From Pseudomonadota bacterium (GTDB lineage: Bacteria; Pseudomonadota; Gammaproteobacteria; Burkholderiales; Burkholderiaceae_E), in assembly GCA_023389055.1 (NCBI GenBank), contig JAEWFA010000051.1, positions 1 to 39,088 of the forward strand: DNA of 39,088 nt, read 5' to 3'. The position numbers and the translations under genes were made by a program. Positions within the stretch are counted from its first letter, which is position 1. Each line of letters opens with the position of its first letter. Positions 32,390 to 39,088 of this stretch are shown here, piece after piece. The notes below the pieces were generated by a model, which saw nothing but the letters and a program-made list of their open reading frames with translations, ran no database searches and was not told the DNA's origin.

Positions 32390-35095
32390 TCAGCGCGCGT
32401 CCAGCGACGCGAGCGACACGCGGAAGCACGCGCCGGCGCCGCTCTGGGGCAGCAGCGTCAGGCTGCCGCCCAGCCGTCGCATGATCTGCCAGCTGATCGC
32501 CAGGCCGAGCCCCGCGCCCACGACCGCCGTCTGCGTATGGGCCCAGCCGCGGGCGAACTTCGAGAAGATCAGCTCGCGCTCCTCCGGGCGGATACCGGGG
32601 CCGTTGTCCTCGACGAGCACTTCGTAGGCGCCGTCGACGACGCGGCTGCGCAGGCGCACGTAAGGCGCGTCGCTGGTGTTGTACTTGATCGCGTTCGAGA
32701 TCAAGTTGATGAACACCTGCGTGAGCCGGTCGGCGTTCGCCAGCACGAGCACGCCGTGCGCGCGTTCGCCGTCGAGCAGGCGCACCTGCGTATTCGCCGC
32801 GAGTCCGTGGCACATCCGGATCGAGCGATCGAGTGCGCTTTCCGGGTCGATGCGCTCGAGCGCCCACGGCGCCTCGCCGCGCTCGAGCAGGCTCAGGTCC
32901 AGCGTGCTGTCGAGCAGGCGCGTGAGCCGCTCGCTTTCCTCGTGGATGATCGCGAGAAAATGGCGCGCCTTCGCCGCGTCGAGGTCGGGCGTCTCGAGCA
33001 GGATCTCCGAGAACGAGCGGATCGACGTCATCGGGGTGCGGACCTCGTGGCTGACCTGGCTGAGGAAGTCGTCCTTCTGCGCGTCGAGCTGCGTGAGCCG
33101 TTCGTTGGCCTCGCTCAACTGGCGCGCGGCGATCTCGAGCTCGCGCGACTTGTGCTCGAGCTGCTCGCTGTACTCGCGGATGCGCTGCGTCTCGTCGGCG
33201 AGCTTCATCAGTTCGTCGAGGCTGATCGTCTCGCCGGTGACGACCTGCGAGATCATCGTGCGCGCCGAAGCGGCACCGATGCTGCCGGCGAGCTTGCGTT
33301 CGAGTTGCGAGATGATCGCGGCGTCGGCTTTGGCGCTGCTCGAAGGTGTGCGGCCCGGCGCGAAGATGTCCTGGAACAGTCGCCCGGCCTCGTCGGCGCC
33401 GAGGATGCGCTGCGCCAGCAGGTTCAGGTCATAGGTCGTCGCCGAGCGGCGAATCAACGCCGCGGTCGCATCCGCGGGGGTGCGGAACACGTCGACGAAC
33501 AACGTGCTCTGCAGTCGTTCGAGTGGCCGGGGGTCGCGCAGCAGCGAGCCGAGAACGAACAGCAGCGCGTTCAGCGACAGGCTCCAGAACAGCGAGTGCA
33601 CGAGGGGATCGGCGCCGTCGAAGCCGAACAGCGCGTGCGGACGCAGCAGCTCGATGCCGTACGGCCCGTGCTCGATGTCCTGCGGCGAAAGCAGGAATCC
33701 GCCGAAACTCGGCAGATACAGCGTGTAGGCCCACAACAGCGATCCGGCCAGCAGCCCCGCGAAGGCCCCGCCCGCATTCGCATGACGCCAGTACAGGCCG
33801 CCGAGCAGGCATGGCAGGAACTGCGCGACGCCGGCGAAGGAGATCAGTCCGATCGAGGCGAGCGCGTCCGAGTCGCCGCTGAGCCGGAAATAGAGGAATC
33901 CGAGCAGCAGCATCGCGCAGATGCTCAGCCGGCGGCTGACGAGCAGGAAGCCGCGGATCTCGCCGGAGGCTCCCACAGGCACCCAGCCGAAGCGCAGCGC
34001 GACCGGCATGACCAGATGGTTCGAGACCATCGTCGACAGCGCGATGCAGGCGACGATCACCATCGACGTTGCCGACGAGAAGCCTCCAAGGAACGCGAGC
34101 AGCGCGACCGTGTCCTGTCCGGCCCACATCGGCAGCGTGAGCACGAACATGTCGGGGTCCGAGCCGGGCGGCAGCAGGTGCAGGCCGCCGATCGCGATCG
34201 GCAGGACGAACAGCGTGATCAGGAACAGGTACAGCGGAAACAGCCACGATGCGGTTCGCAGGTGGCGCTCCTCGGAGATCTCGACCACCGTCACCTGGAA
34301 CTGCCGCGGAAGGCAGACGATTGCGGTAGCCGACAGGAACGTGAGCGTGATCCAGCGCGGGCCGAACACGTCCTCGGAGTGCAGCATCTCCGGCGAGGCG
34401 AGCTCGAAGAGCTCTTCCGGGCTGCCGGCGACGAAGAACACGAGCAGGATGCCGACCGCGAGCAGTGCGGCGAGCTTGACGACCGCCTCGAGCGCGATCG
34501 CGGCGACGACGCCATGGTGGCGCTCGTTGGCGTCGATGTTGCGCGTGCCGAACAGGATCGTGAACACCGCCATGCCGGCGGCGATCCAGAAGCCCGTGCG
34601 GTAGTCGTCCCCGACGATCGGGACGCCGCTCAGCGCTTCCGGGCCGGCGTTCGAGATGACGTGAAAGCTGGTCGTCACCGCCTTGAGTTGCAGCGCGATG
34701 TACGGCGTTGCGCCGATCACCGCGATCAGCGTGACGAGGGCGGCCAGGCTCGCGCTCTTGCCGTAGCGCGACGAGATCATGTCGGCGATCGACGTGATGC
34801 GCTGCGAGCGACCGATGCGTACGAGCTTGCGCAGCAGAATCCACCAGCCGACGAAAACGAGCACCGGGCCGATGTAGATCGTGACGAACTCGAGACCGTT
34901 ACGGGCCGCCGATCCGACCGCGCCGTAGAAGGTCCACGACGTGCAGTACACGGAGATCGACAGCGTGTAGACGATCGGCGACTGCAGCCACCCGAGGCGT
35001 CCCGAGCGCGCGCGACGGTCTCCGTAGAAAGCGACGGCAAAGAGCAGCGCGACGTACAGCAGCGCGATCAGCAGTACGAAGTTGGGCGACAGCAT
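32390..35095 (-). CDS. SSS transporter-STAC-histidine kinase fusion (CrbS/MxtR-like)
   Basis: This 901-residue protein joins a solute:sodium-symporter domain (about 1-500, some 13 membrane helices, first LSPNFVLLIALLYVALLFA), a STAC-like linker domain (about 525-640, LLAQRILGADEAGRLF and LAGSIGAASARTM), a coiled coil (about 640-675) and a histidine kinase. The phosphoacceptor is His683 in SQVSHEVRTP; N box NLISNAIKYN, G1 VEDNGPGI and G2 GAGLGLAIS are intact. The layout is that of CrbS/MxtR, sensors tied to acetate use, but the PAS domain that I expect between STAC and kinase is missing. It starts 3 bp after a small membrane-protein gene and is preceded by a receiver gene. Acetate or a related acid is the likely signal, by family only. 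Confidence 0.88.
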   Translation of the reverse strand: MLSPNFVLLIALLYVALLFAVAFYGDRRARSGRLGWLQSPIVYTLSISVYCTSWTFYGAVGSAARNGLEFVTIYIGPVLVFVGWWILLRKLVRIGRSQRITSIADMISSRYGKSASLAALVTLIAVIGATPYIALQLKAVTTSFHVISNAGPEALSGVPIVGDDYRTGFWIAAGMAVFTILFGTRNIDANERHHGVVAAIALEAVVKLAALLAVGILLVFFVAGSPEELFELASPEMLHSEDVFGPRWITLTFLSATAIVCLPRQFQVTVVEISEERHLRTASWLFPLYLFLITLFVLPIAIGGLHLLPPGSDPDMFVLTLPMWAGQDTVALLAFLGGFSSATSMVIVACIALSTMVSNHLVMPVALRFGWVPVGASGEIRGFLLVSRRLSICAMLLLGFLYFRLSGDSDALASIGLISFAGVAQFLPCLLGGLYWRHANAGGAFAGLLAGSLLWAYTLYLPSFGGFLLSPQDIEHGPYGIELLRPHALFGFDGADPLVHSLFWSLSLNALLFVLGSLLRDPRPLERLQSTLFVDVFRTPADATAALIRRSATTYDLNLLAQRILGADEAGRLFQDIFAPGRTPSSSAKADAAIISQLERKLAGSIGAASARTMISQVVTGETISLDELMKLADETQRIREYSEQLEHKSRELEIAARQLSEANERLTQLDAQKDDFLSQVSHEVRTPMTSIRSFSEILLETPDLDAAKARHFLAIIHEESERLTRLLDSTLDLSLLERGEAPWALERIDPESALDRSIRMCHGLAANTQVRLLDGERAHGVLVLANADRLTQVFINLISNAIKYNTSDAPYVRLRSRVVDGAYEVLVEDNGPGIRPEERELIFSKFARGWAHTQTAVVGAGLGLAISWQIMRRLGGSLTLLPQSGAGACFRVSLASLDAR

Positions 35096-35098
35096 CGT

Positions 35099-35398
35099 TC
35101 ATGACCTGCGCTGCACGTCGGCAGCGGCAGGCGCGGACAGCGCGTCGTCGGGCCGCTCGATCTCGTCGCCTGGCGGCAGCCGGCGAGAGAACCACGCGGC
35201 GACGACGATCAGTGCGAGCCACACGCCGAACAGCCACGCGACGATCAACGGGATCCCGAGCACCCGACCCTCGCCCGCGAACAGCCCGATCACCGGCGGC
35301 ACCCATGCGAACAGCCCGAGCAGCGGCAGCACGGCAGCCGCATCGCGCACCCTAGGCGAATGCGCGGTGGCGGAGGAAGCGCTGCGGGTCGATTCCAT
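35099..35398 (-). CDS. Small two-helix membrane protein linked to the SSS sensor kinase
   Basis: The 99-residue product has two hydrophobic helices, AAVLPLLGLFAWVPPVIGLF (about 21-40) and VLGIPLIVAWLFGVWLALIVVAAWF (about 46-70), joined by a short turn, and a charged C-terminal tail. It is placed like the small subunits (DUF485, DUF4212) that accompany SSS symporters, but I cannot assign it to either. ATG at 35398; the 3-bp gap to the kinase gene suggests that it assembles with the sensor. Confidence 0.72.
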   Translation of the reverse strand: MESTRSASSATAHSPRVRDAAAVLPLLGLFAWVPPVIGLFAGEGRVLGIPLIVAWLFGVWLALIVVAAWFSRRLPPGDEIERPDDALSAPAAADVQRRS

Positions 35399-35428
35399 TC
35401 GTACTCGGCGCCCTTTGCGGCGCGGCTG

Positions 35429-35797
35429 TCAGCGCGGCGTGAGCCGGCGCACCTCGTCGACGATCTCTCGATTCGAGAACGGCTTCGTCATGAATCCGTC
35501 CACGCCGATCTCCTCGGCCATCCGACGGTCCTGCACCTGGCCCTTCGCGGTGAGGATGATCACCGGAATGGAGCGCAGTGCCGGGTCGGACTTCACGCGC
35601 TTGAGCACCTCGAAGCCGTTGAGCTTCGGCAGCATCACGTCGAGGATCATCATGTCGGGCGGGTCGCTGCGCAGCCGCAGGATCGCGGCTTCGCCGTCGA
35701 GTACCGACGAGACTTCGTAGCCGCTGCGTTGCAGCACGAAGCTCAACGATTCGACGATGTGCGGCTCGTCCTCTGCGATCAGCACCCGCGTAGTCAT
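35429..35797 (-). CDS. Stand-alone response-regulator receiver domain
   Basis: A 122-residue CheY-like receiver with no output domain. The acidic pair is Glu9-Asp10, the phosphorylation site Asp53 (MMILDVMLP), the switch Thr in ILTAKG and the lysine in FMTKPFS, so it should be active. It is the first gene of the leftward unit receiver, small membrane protein, SSS-kinase, and lies 95 bp after the XRE regulator gene. CrbR/ErdR, the usual partners of CrbS/MxtR, carry a LuxR-type DNA-binding domain; this one does not, so the signal must pass on by protein contact or phosphotransfer. Confidence 0.92.
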   Translation of the reverse strand: MTTRVLIAEDEPHIVESLSFVLQRSGYEVSSVLDGEAAILRLRSDPPDMMILDVMLPKLNGFEVLKRVKSDPALRSIPVIILTAKGQVQDRRMAEEIGVDGFMTKPFSNREIVDEVRRLTPR

Positions 35798-35847
35798 CGG
35801 TTGTCGGTCCTGGGCTGGGCTGCCGCGTGTCGTCACGGAACCGCCCG

Positions 35848-35876
35848 AGTGTAGCGGGTCTGTCGCGCAGGATGAA
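35848..35876 (-). promoter_or_regulatory. Candidate promoter of the receiver/SSS-kinase genes
   Basis: On the minus strand TACACT (35848-35853) is a fair -10 box with TTCATC (35871-35876) 17 bp upstream as a weak -35. The predicted start lies about 45 bases before the receiver ATG, within the 95-bp gap after the XRE gene. It would allow the sensor genes to be expressed apart from the regulator. Confidence 0.35.
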
Positions 35877-35892
35877 GCCGGGCGCCGCCCGT

Positions 35893-37470
35893 TCATGCGT
35901 CGATGATCGGGTCTTCCTGCCGGTACCAGCAGTCGTGTCGAACGCACAGCCTGCAGTTCGGGCCGACCGGCACCGCGGGCGCCGCCGACGGCGCCTCGAG
36001 GCCTTCTCCGTACACGGTGCGGTCGGCGTGCAGCGCGTCACAGGCAAGCATCACCGACGTCAGGCGTCGCGGCATCGCGAACGCGGGGCGCGGCTTCTCG
36101 TCGGTGCGCGCGAGCATCAGGTAACGCGCCCCGTTCGGAAACTCGGCGAGTTGTCGCACGAGTGCGCCCGGTGACTGGAAAGCGTGGTACACGGGCCACA
36201 GCGGGCAGGCGCTGCCGTGTCGCGGCATCAGCAGGTGCGGCAGCGGATAACGCTTCGCGACGAAGCCGGCCGTGTCGACCCGCAGGAACGCGAACGGAAT
36301 CGCCTGTGCGCCCGGGCGCTGCAGCGTCACCAACCTGTGGCACGCCTGCTCGAAGCTCACGTCGAAGTTGCGGGCGATATGCTCGACGTCGTAGCGTGCG
36401 GCGAGCGTCGATTCGAGGAACGCGTCGTAGGGCATCAGGATCGCGGCAGCCTGGTAGGAAACCAGCACCCGCGCGGCCCGTCGCTTCGCGGCGTCGCTGG
36501 TGAGAAGCGTGGAGCCGGCAAGGATCTCCGCGCCGACGGAGGCGCCTGCGTGGAACAACTGCGCGGCGAAGCGGGCGAGCTCGAAGCGCCGGGTCGAGCG
36601 CGGAAGGCTTGCGGGCAGCGCGAGGGTGCGTGACTCGATGTCCCAGGACGCGTGCGGCTGCGCCGCTGCTGCCTGCGCTGCGTCGTCGGCGACGCGGATG
36701 CGCACGGCGTGGACCTCGGCCAGATAGGTAGCCAGCCGCTCCTCGCTGCAGTCGCTGGAGATTCCGGCGGCGGCACGGAAGTCGGCAGCGGCCTGCTCGA
36801 GCGACGGGAAGTGGTTGCCGCGCTCGAGCAGGAAGTCGTCGACCTCTTCGGCCGGAGTGACCGATCGTGTCTCCGTGTGCGCGCGGTCGAAGAACGCGGC
36901 CAGTGCCTGCGCAACATCGGACAGCCGCGAGCTTTCCGACGCGATGATCGACAGGAAGCGCGAGCGCTGCTCGGGCGCGATGTCCTCCATCGTCTCCAGG
37001 ATCTCGGACGACGAGCGGATCGCGGCCACTCGGCTGAGCATCGAGTGCACCGCAACGCCGAGGAACGGATCGTGATTGAGCCGATCGGAGAGCGCGCGCA
37101 CCGCATTCAGGCGGTCCAGAGACGTGCGGTGCAGCCGCACCAGCGCCTGCGCCCACCCTTCGTATTGGCCGGCAAAGGACTCGGCGCTCGCCGGATCGAG
37201 GTGCAGTTCCGCCAGCACGGGCTCGACGATGAGCGATGCGAGGTCGTCGGCGAGGCGGCGTTGCGCGGCGCCGTCCAGTTCGTCGATGGCCACGTCCAGC
37301 GACGCGGCGATGCGCTTGAGAACCGTGCCGCCGATGTTGCGCCGCCCGCTCTCGATCAGGTTCAGATAGGAAGGCGAGATCCCGATGCGGGCGGCGAGCG
37401 CCGATTGCGTGATGCCGAGCGAGCGACGCCGCTCGCGGATGCGAGGCCCGACGGGCGAGCGATAGGCCAT
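35893..37470 (-). CDS. XRE-family RamB/PrpR/ScfR-type regulator with an embedded DHp-like hairpin
   Basis: The 525-residue protein starts with an XRE helix-turn-helix (8-62, GITQSALAARIGISPSYLNLIE). Residues 136-196 resemble a histidine-kinase DHp hairpin, with His142 at the phosphoacceptor position and AAIRSSSEILE and RFLSIIASESSRL after it. The C-terminal half is of the ImmA/IrrE plus DUF2083 kind found in RamB, PrpR and ScfR, regulators of acetate and short-chain acyl-CoA metabolism; the HExxH protease motif is lost. Cys506, Cys509 and Cys514 (CRLCVRHDC) may bind an iron-sulfur cluster as in mycobacterial PrpR. The ATG at 37470 gives a normal N-terminus. It is divergent from a binding-protein gene and upstream of the receiver. 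DNA binding is firm; the signal is inferred. Confidence 0.85.
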   Translation of the reverse strand: MAYRSPVGPRIRERRRSLGITQSALAARIGISPSYLNLIESGRRNIGGTVLKRIAASLDVAIDELDGAAQRRLADDLASLIVEPVLAELHLDPASAESFAGQYEGWAQALVRLHRTSLDRLNAVRALSDRLNHDPFLGVAVHSMLSRVAAIRSSSEILETMEDIAPEQRSRFLSIIASESSRLSDVAQALAAFFDRAHTETRSVTPAEEVDDFLLERGNHFPSLEQAAADFRAAAGISSDCSEERLATYLAEVHAVRIRVADDAAQAAAAQPHASWDIESRTLALPASLPRSTRRFELARFAAQLFHAGASVGAEILAGSTLLTSDAAKRRAARVLVSYQAAAILMPYDAFLESTLAARYDVEHIARNFDVSFEQACHRLVTLQRPGAQAIPFAFLRVDTAGFVAKRYPLPHLLMPRHGSACPLWPVYHAFQSPGALVRQLAEFPNGARYLMLARTDEKPRPAFAMPRRLTSVMLACDALHADRTVYGEGLEAPSAAPAVPVGPNCRLCVRHDCWYRQEDPIIDA

Positions 37471-37546
37471 TCGATTTCGTGCGCGGTGTGCGTTCCGTGT
37501 TGCGCCGCAAGGTGAAAAATCGACTCGATTGACCACCTGCAACCTA

Positions 37547-37576
37547 ATTCTTTACAAAATCATTGTTCTTTGTCAA
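37547..37576 (-). promoter_or_regulatory. Promoter of the XRE regulator gene
   Basis: On the minus strand a perfect TTGACA (37571-37576) is followed 18 bp on by AAGAAT (37547-37552). The -35 box lies inside the palindrome CTTTGTCAAAG. The leader to the ATG would be about 70 bases. Confidence 0.5.
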
Positions 37577-37578
37577 AG
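37550..37578. promoter_or_regulatory. Candidate operator pair for the XRE regulator
   Basis: CTTTACAAA (37550-37558) and the perfect palindrome CTTTGTCAAAG (37568-37578) start 18 bp apart, about two helical turns less three bases. Both resemble the TTTGCAAA core recalled for RamB-type regulators, with one changed or added base. They overlap the -10 and -35 area of the XRE promoter, so autoregulation and control of the divergent gene are plausible but inferred. Confidence 0.45.
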
Positions 37579-37680
37579 ACTTGTTGTCGGCTTGACAGCG
37601 AACGCGCATCCTCCTTGCCGCAGTCGTCGGCGGCCGGTACCGGCTCGCCCTACCGCAGGTCCATTCAAGGAGGACGGTTC

Positions 37681-39030
37681 ATGAGCGACATTCGAGACAA
37701 CGGGCGGCGAAAGGTCATCAAGGGGGGGGCAGCGCTGGGCGCAACCGCGATCGCATCGCCCCTGTTCTTCACGCGGAACGCCTGGGCGCAGAATTTCCGC
37801 AACAACCCGGGCGACAAGAAATCGATCGTGCTCGGGTTCAACGTGCCGCAGACCGGGCCCTATGCCGACGAGGGCGCCGACGAACTGCGGGCCTTCAAGC
37901 TCGCCGCCAAGGAACTCAACGGCGAAGGCGATGGCGGCGCGATCAAGACCTTCAAGCCGTCGAAGCTCAAGGGCAACGGCATTCTCGGCAAGAAGGTCGA
38001 GTACGTCACCGGCGATACGCAGACGAAGGCCGACGCCGCGCGTGCTTCGGCAAAGCGGATGATCGAGAAGGACGGCGTGCTGATGATCTCCGGCGGCTCG
38101 TCCTCCGCCGTAGCCGTTGCCGTTCAGTCGCTCGCGCAGGAAATGGGCGTGCTGTTCATGGTCGGCCTGAGCCATTCGAACGACACGACGATGAAGGATC
38201 GCCGCCGCTACGGCTTCCGGCACTTCTTCAATGCCTACATGTCGGGACAGGCGCTCGCGCCCGTGCTTGCCAAGGAGTACGGCAAGGACCGCAAGGCGTA
38301 TCACCTGACGGCGGACTACACCTGGGGCTGGACGCAGGAGGAGTCGCTGAAGAACGCCACCGAGAAGATCGGCTGGCAGACCGTGGCCGCGGTGCGCACG
38401 CCGCTGGGCGCAGGGGACTTCTCGCAGTACATCACGCCTGCGGTGAACTCCGGCGCCGACGTCCTGATCCTGAACCACTACGGCAAGGACATGGTCAACT
38501 CGCTGCGCCAGGCAGTGCAGTTCGGCCTGCGGGACAAGAAGGTCAACGGCAAGCAGTTCGAGATCGTGGTGCCGCTGTACTCCGAGTTGATGGTGCAGGG
38601 CGCGGGTGAAGCCGCACGCGGCATTTTCGGTACCGCGAACTGGCACTGGGAGCTTCCCGACGAAGGGACGAAGGCATTCGCCAAGGCCTACGCCAAGGAG
38701 TACGGGTTCCCGCCGTCGCAGGCCGCGCAGACCTGCTACGCGCAGACGCTGCTGTATGCGAACGCCGTCGAGACGGCAGGCACCTTCTATCCGCCAGAAG
38801 TGATCAAGGCGCTCGAGGGCTTCAAGTTCGACGGGCTGGGCAACGGCCCCACCGAATACCGCAAGGGCGACCACCAGTGCTTCAAGGACGTGCTGGTCGT
38901 GAAAGGCAAGGAGAAACCCACCGGCAAGTGGGACATGCTCGAAATCGTCCAGGTCGTGCCGCGAGCGCAGGTCGAGTACCCGGAAAACATGGGTGGCGGC
39001 GAGCTCGGCCCGTACGAGGTGGCTTCCTGA
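37681..39030 (+). CDS. Periplasmic substrate-binding protein of an ABC transporter (amide/urea/branched-chain class)
   Basis: The 449-residue precursor begins with a twin-arginine-like signal (NGRRKVIKGGAALGATAI, RR at 9-10) cleaved after AWA near residue 36. The mature part is a type-I periplasmic binding protein: SIVLGFNVPQTGPYADEGADELRAF at its start, ILGKKVEYVTGDTQTKADAA and ISGGSSSAVAVAV follow. It is larger than LivK proteins and closer to the amide/urea-type group. AAGGAGGACGG precedes the ATG at 37681. TTGACA at 37592-37597 could be a -35 box but no good -10 follows. Permease and ATPase genes would be expected beyond the window. Being divergent from the XRE regulator, it is a likely target of it. 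Confidence 0.9.
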   Translation: MSDIRDNGRRKVIKGGAALGATAIASPLFFTRNAWAQNFRNNPGDKKSIVLGFNVPQTGPYADEGADELRAFKLAAKELNGEGDGGAIKTFKPSKLKGNGILGKKVEYVTGDTQTKADAARASAKRMIEKDGVLMISGGSSSAVAVAVQSLAQEMGVLFMVGLSHSNDTTMKDRRRYGFRHFFNAYMSGQALAPVLAKEYGKDRKAYHLTADYTWGWTQEESLKNATEKIGWQTVAAVRTPLGAGDFSQYITPAVNSGADVLILNHYGKDMVNSLRQAVQFGLRDKKVNGKQFEIVVPLYSELMVQGAGEAARGIFGTANWHWELPDEGTKAFAKAYAKEYGFPPSQAAQTCYAQTLLYANAVETAGTFYPPEVIKALEGFKFDGLGNGPTEYRKGDHQCFKDVLVVKGKEKPTGKWDMLEIVQVVPRAQVEYPENMGGGELGPYEVAS

Positions 39031-39033
39031 TCG

Positions 39034-39049
39034 CCAGCCTCCGGGCTGG
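39034..39049 (+). other. Small hairpin after the binding-protein gene
   Basis: CCAGCC (39034-39039) and GGCTGG (39044-39049) pair around the tetraloop TCCG just after the stop codon. No T-run follows. It may partly end transcription or protect the 3' end of a highly expressed binding-protein message, which is common in such operons. The last 39 bases of the window hold no complete feature. Confidence 0.35.
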
Positions 39050-39088
39050 GTAATCCCCGAGCCCGCCCGCGCCGGCCCTTGCCGGCAC

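Noticed and set aside
31640..35104. Long plus-strand open frame opposite the SSS sensor kinase
   Set aside because: Its composition (Arg, Gln, Ala, Asp, Glu) and lack of recognizable domains mark it as a shadow of the kinase gene.
37592..37597. TTGACA as -35 box of the binding-protein gene
   Set aside because: No hexamer resembling a -10 box occurs 16-18 bp downstream, and a sigma-54 GG-N10-GC pattern does not fit either.
39060..39088. GCCGG/CCGGC inverted repeat at the window end
   Set aside because: Five base pairs in sequence of this GC content are expected by chance, and the window stops there.

Overview
The window is GC-rich chromosomal DNA, most likely from a betaproteobacterium of the order Burkholderiales. 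This rests on codon and base composition, on a DUF2863 protein (a family I associate with Burkholderiales) and on the neighbourhood rnhA/dnaQ/DUF2863. Coding density is very high, start and stop codons often overlap, and no stretch over 300 bases lacks a gene. I see no rRNA, tRNA, CRISPR array, transposase or phage gene.

Region 1 (74-8093): a cyclopropane-fatty-acid-synthase-type methyltransferase is divergent from rnhA. An RND efflux adaptor/pump pair follows, then dnaQ and the DUF2863 protein, the last three junctions being overlapping start/stop codons. The efflux pair separates rnhA from dnaQ. Region 2 (8196-19141): a complete thiosulfate-oxidation (Sox) cluster. A SoxS-like thioredoxin runs leftward; soxR-soxC-soxD-soxY-soxZ-soxA-soxX-soxB-soxW, a GlcG/HbpS-like protein and a SoxH-like metallohydrolase run rightward, followed by outer-membrane phospholipase A. 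All core enzymes are present (SoxAX, SoxYZ, SoxB, SoxCD), which predicts full oxidation of thiosulfate to sulfate on the SoxY cysteine. The two transcription units share one compact control region: two opposed, overlapping promoters whose -10 boxes lie inside one palindrome, a natural SoxR operator.

Region 3 (19261-28444): an unusual NDP-forming acyl-CoA-synthetase-like protein plus a FlK-type thioesterase converge, with no spacer, on a branched-chain-amino-acid-type ABC transporter operon (livG-livH-livM-binding protein-livF) that ends in an AMP-forming acyl-CoA ligase. The set looks like uptake and CoA activation of a carboxylic acid. Region 4 (28564-32219): an MliC-like periplasmic protein, then the linked pair of a DUF2868 membrane protein and a DUF3482 GTPase.

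Region 5 (32390-39030): a sensory block. An XRE regulator of the RamB/PrpR/ScfR type, a stand-alone receiver, a small two-helix membrane protein and an SSS-transporter/STAC/histidine-kinase fusion (CrbS/MxtR-like) run leftward; a periplasmic ligand-binding protein runs rightward from the regulator. The strongest novelty candidate is here: residues 136-196 of the XRE regulator look like a histidine-kinase DHp hairpin and share many residues with the DHp of the neighbouring kinase. The neighbouring receiver has no output domain. Together they suggest an unusual route from a membrane acetate or short-chain-acid sensor to a DNA-binding protein. Two dispersed 7-bp-period hairpin repeats, each abutting a stop codon, are the other unexplained structure.
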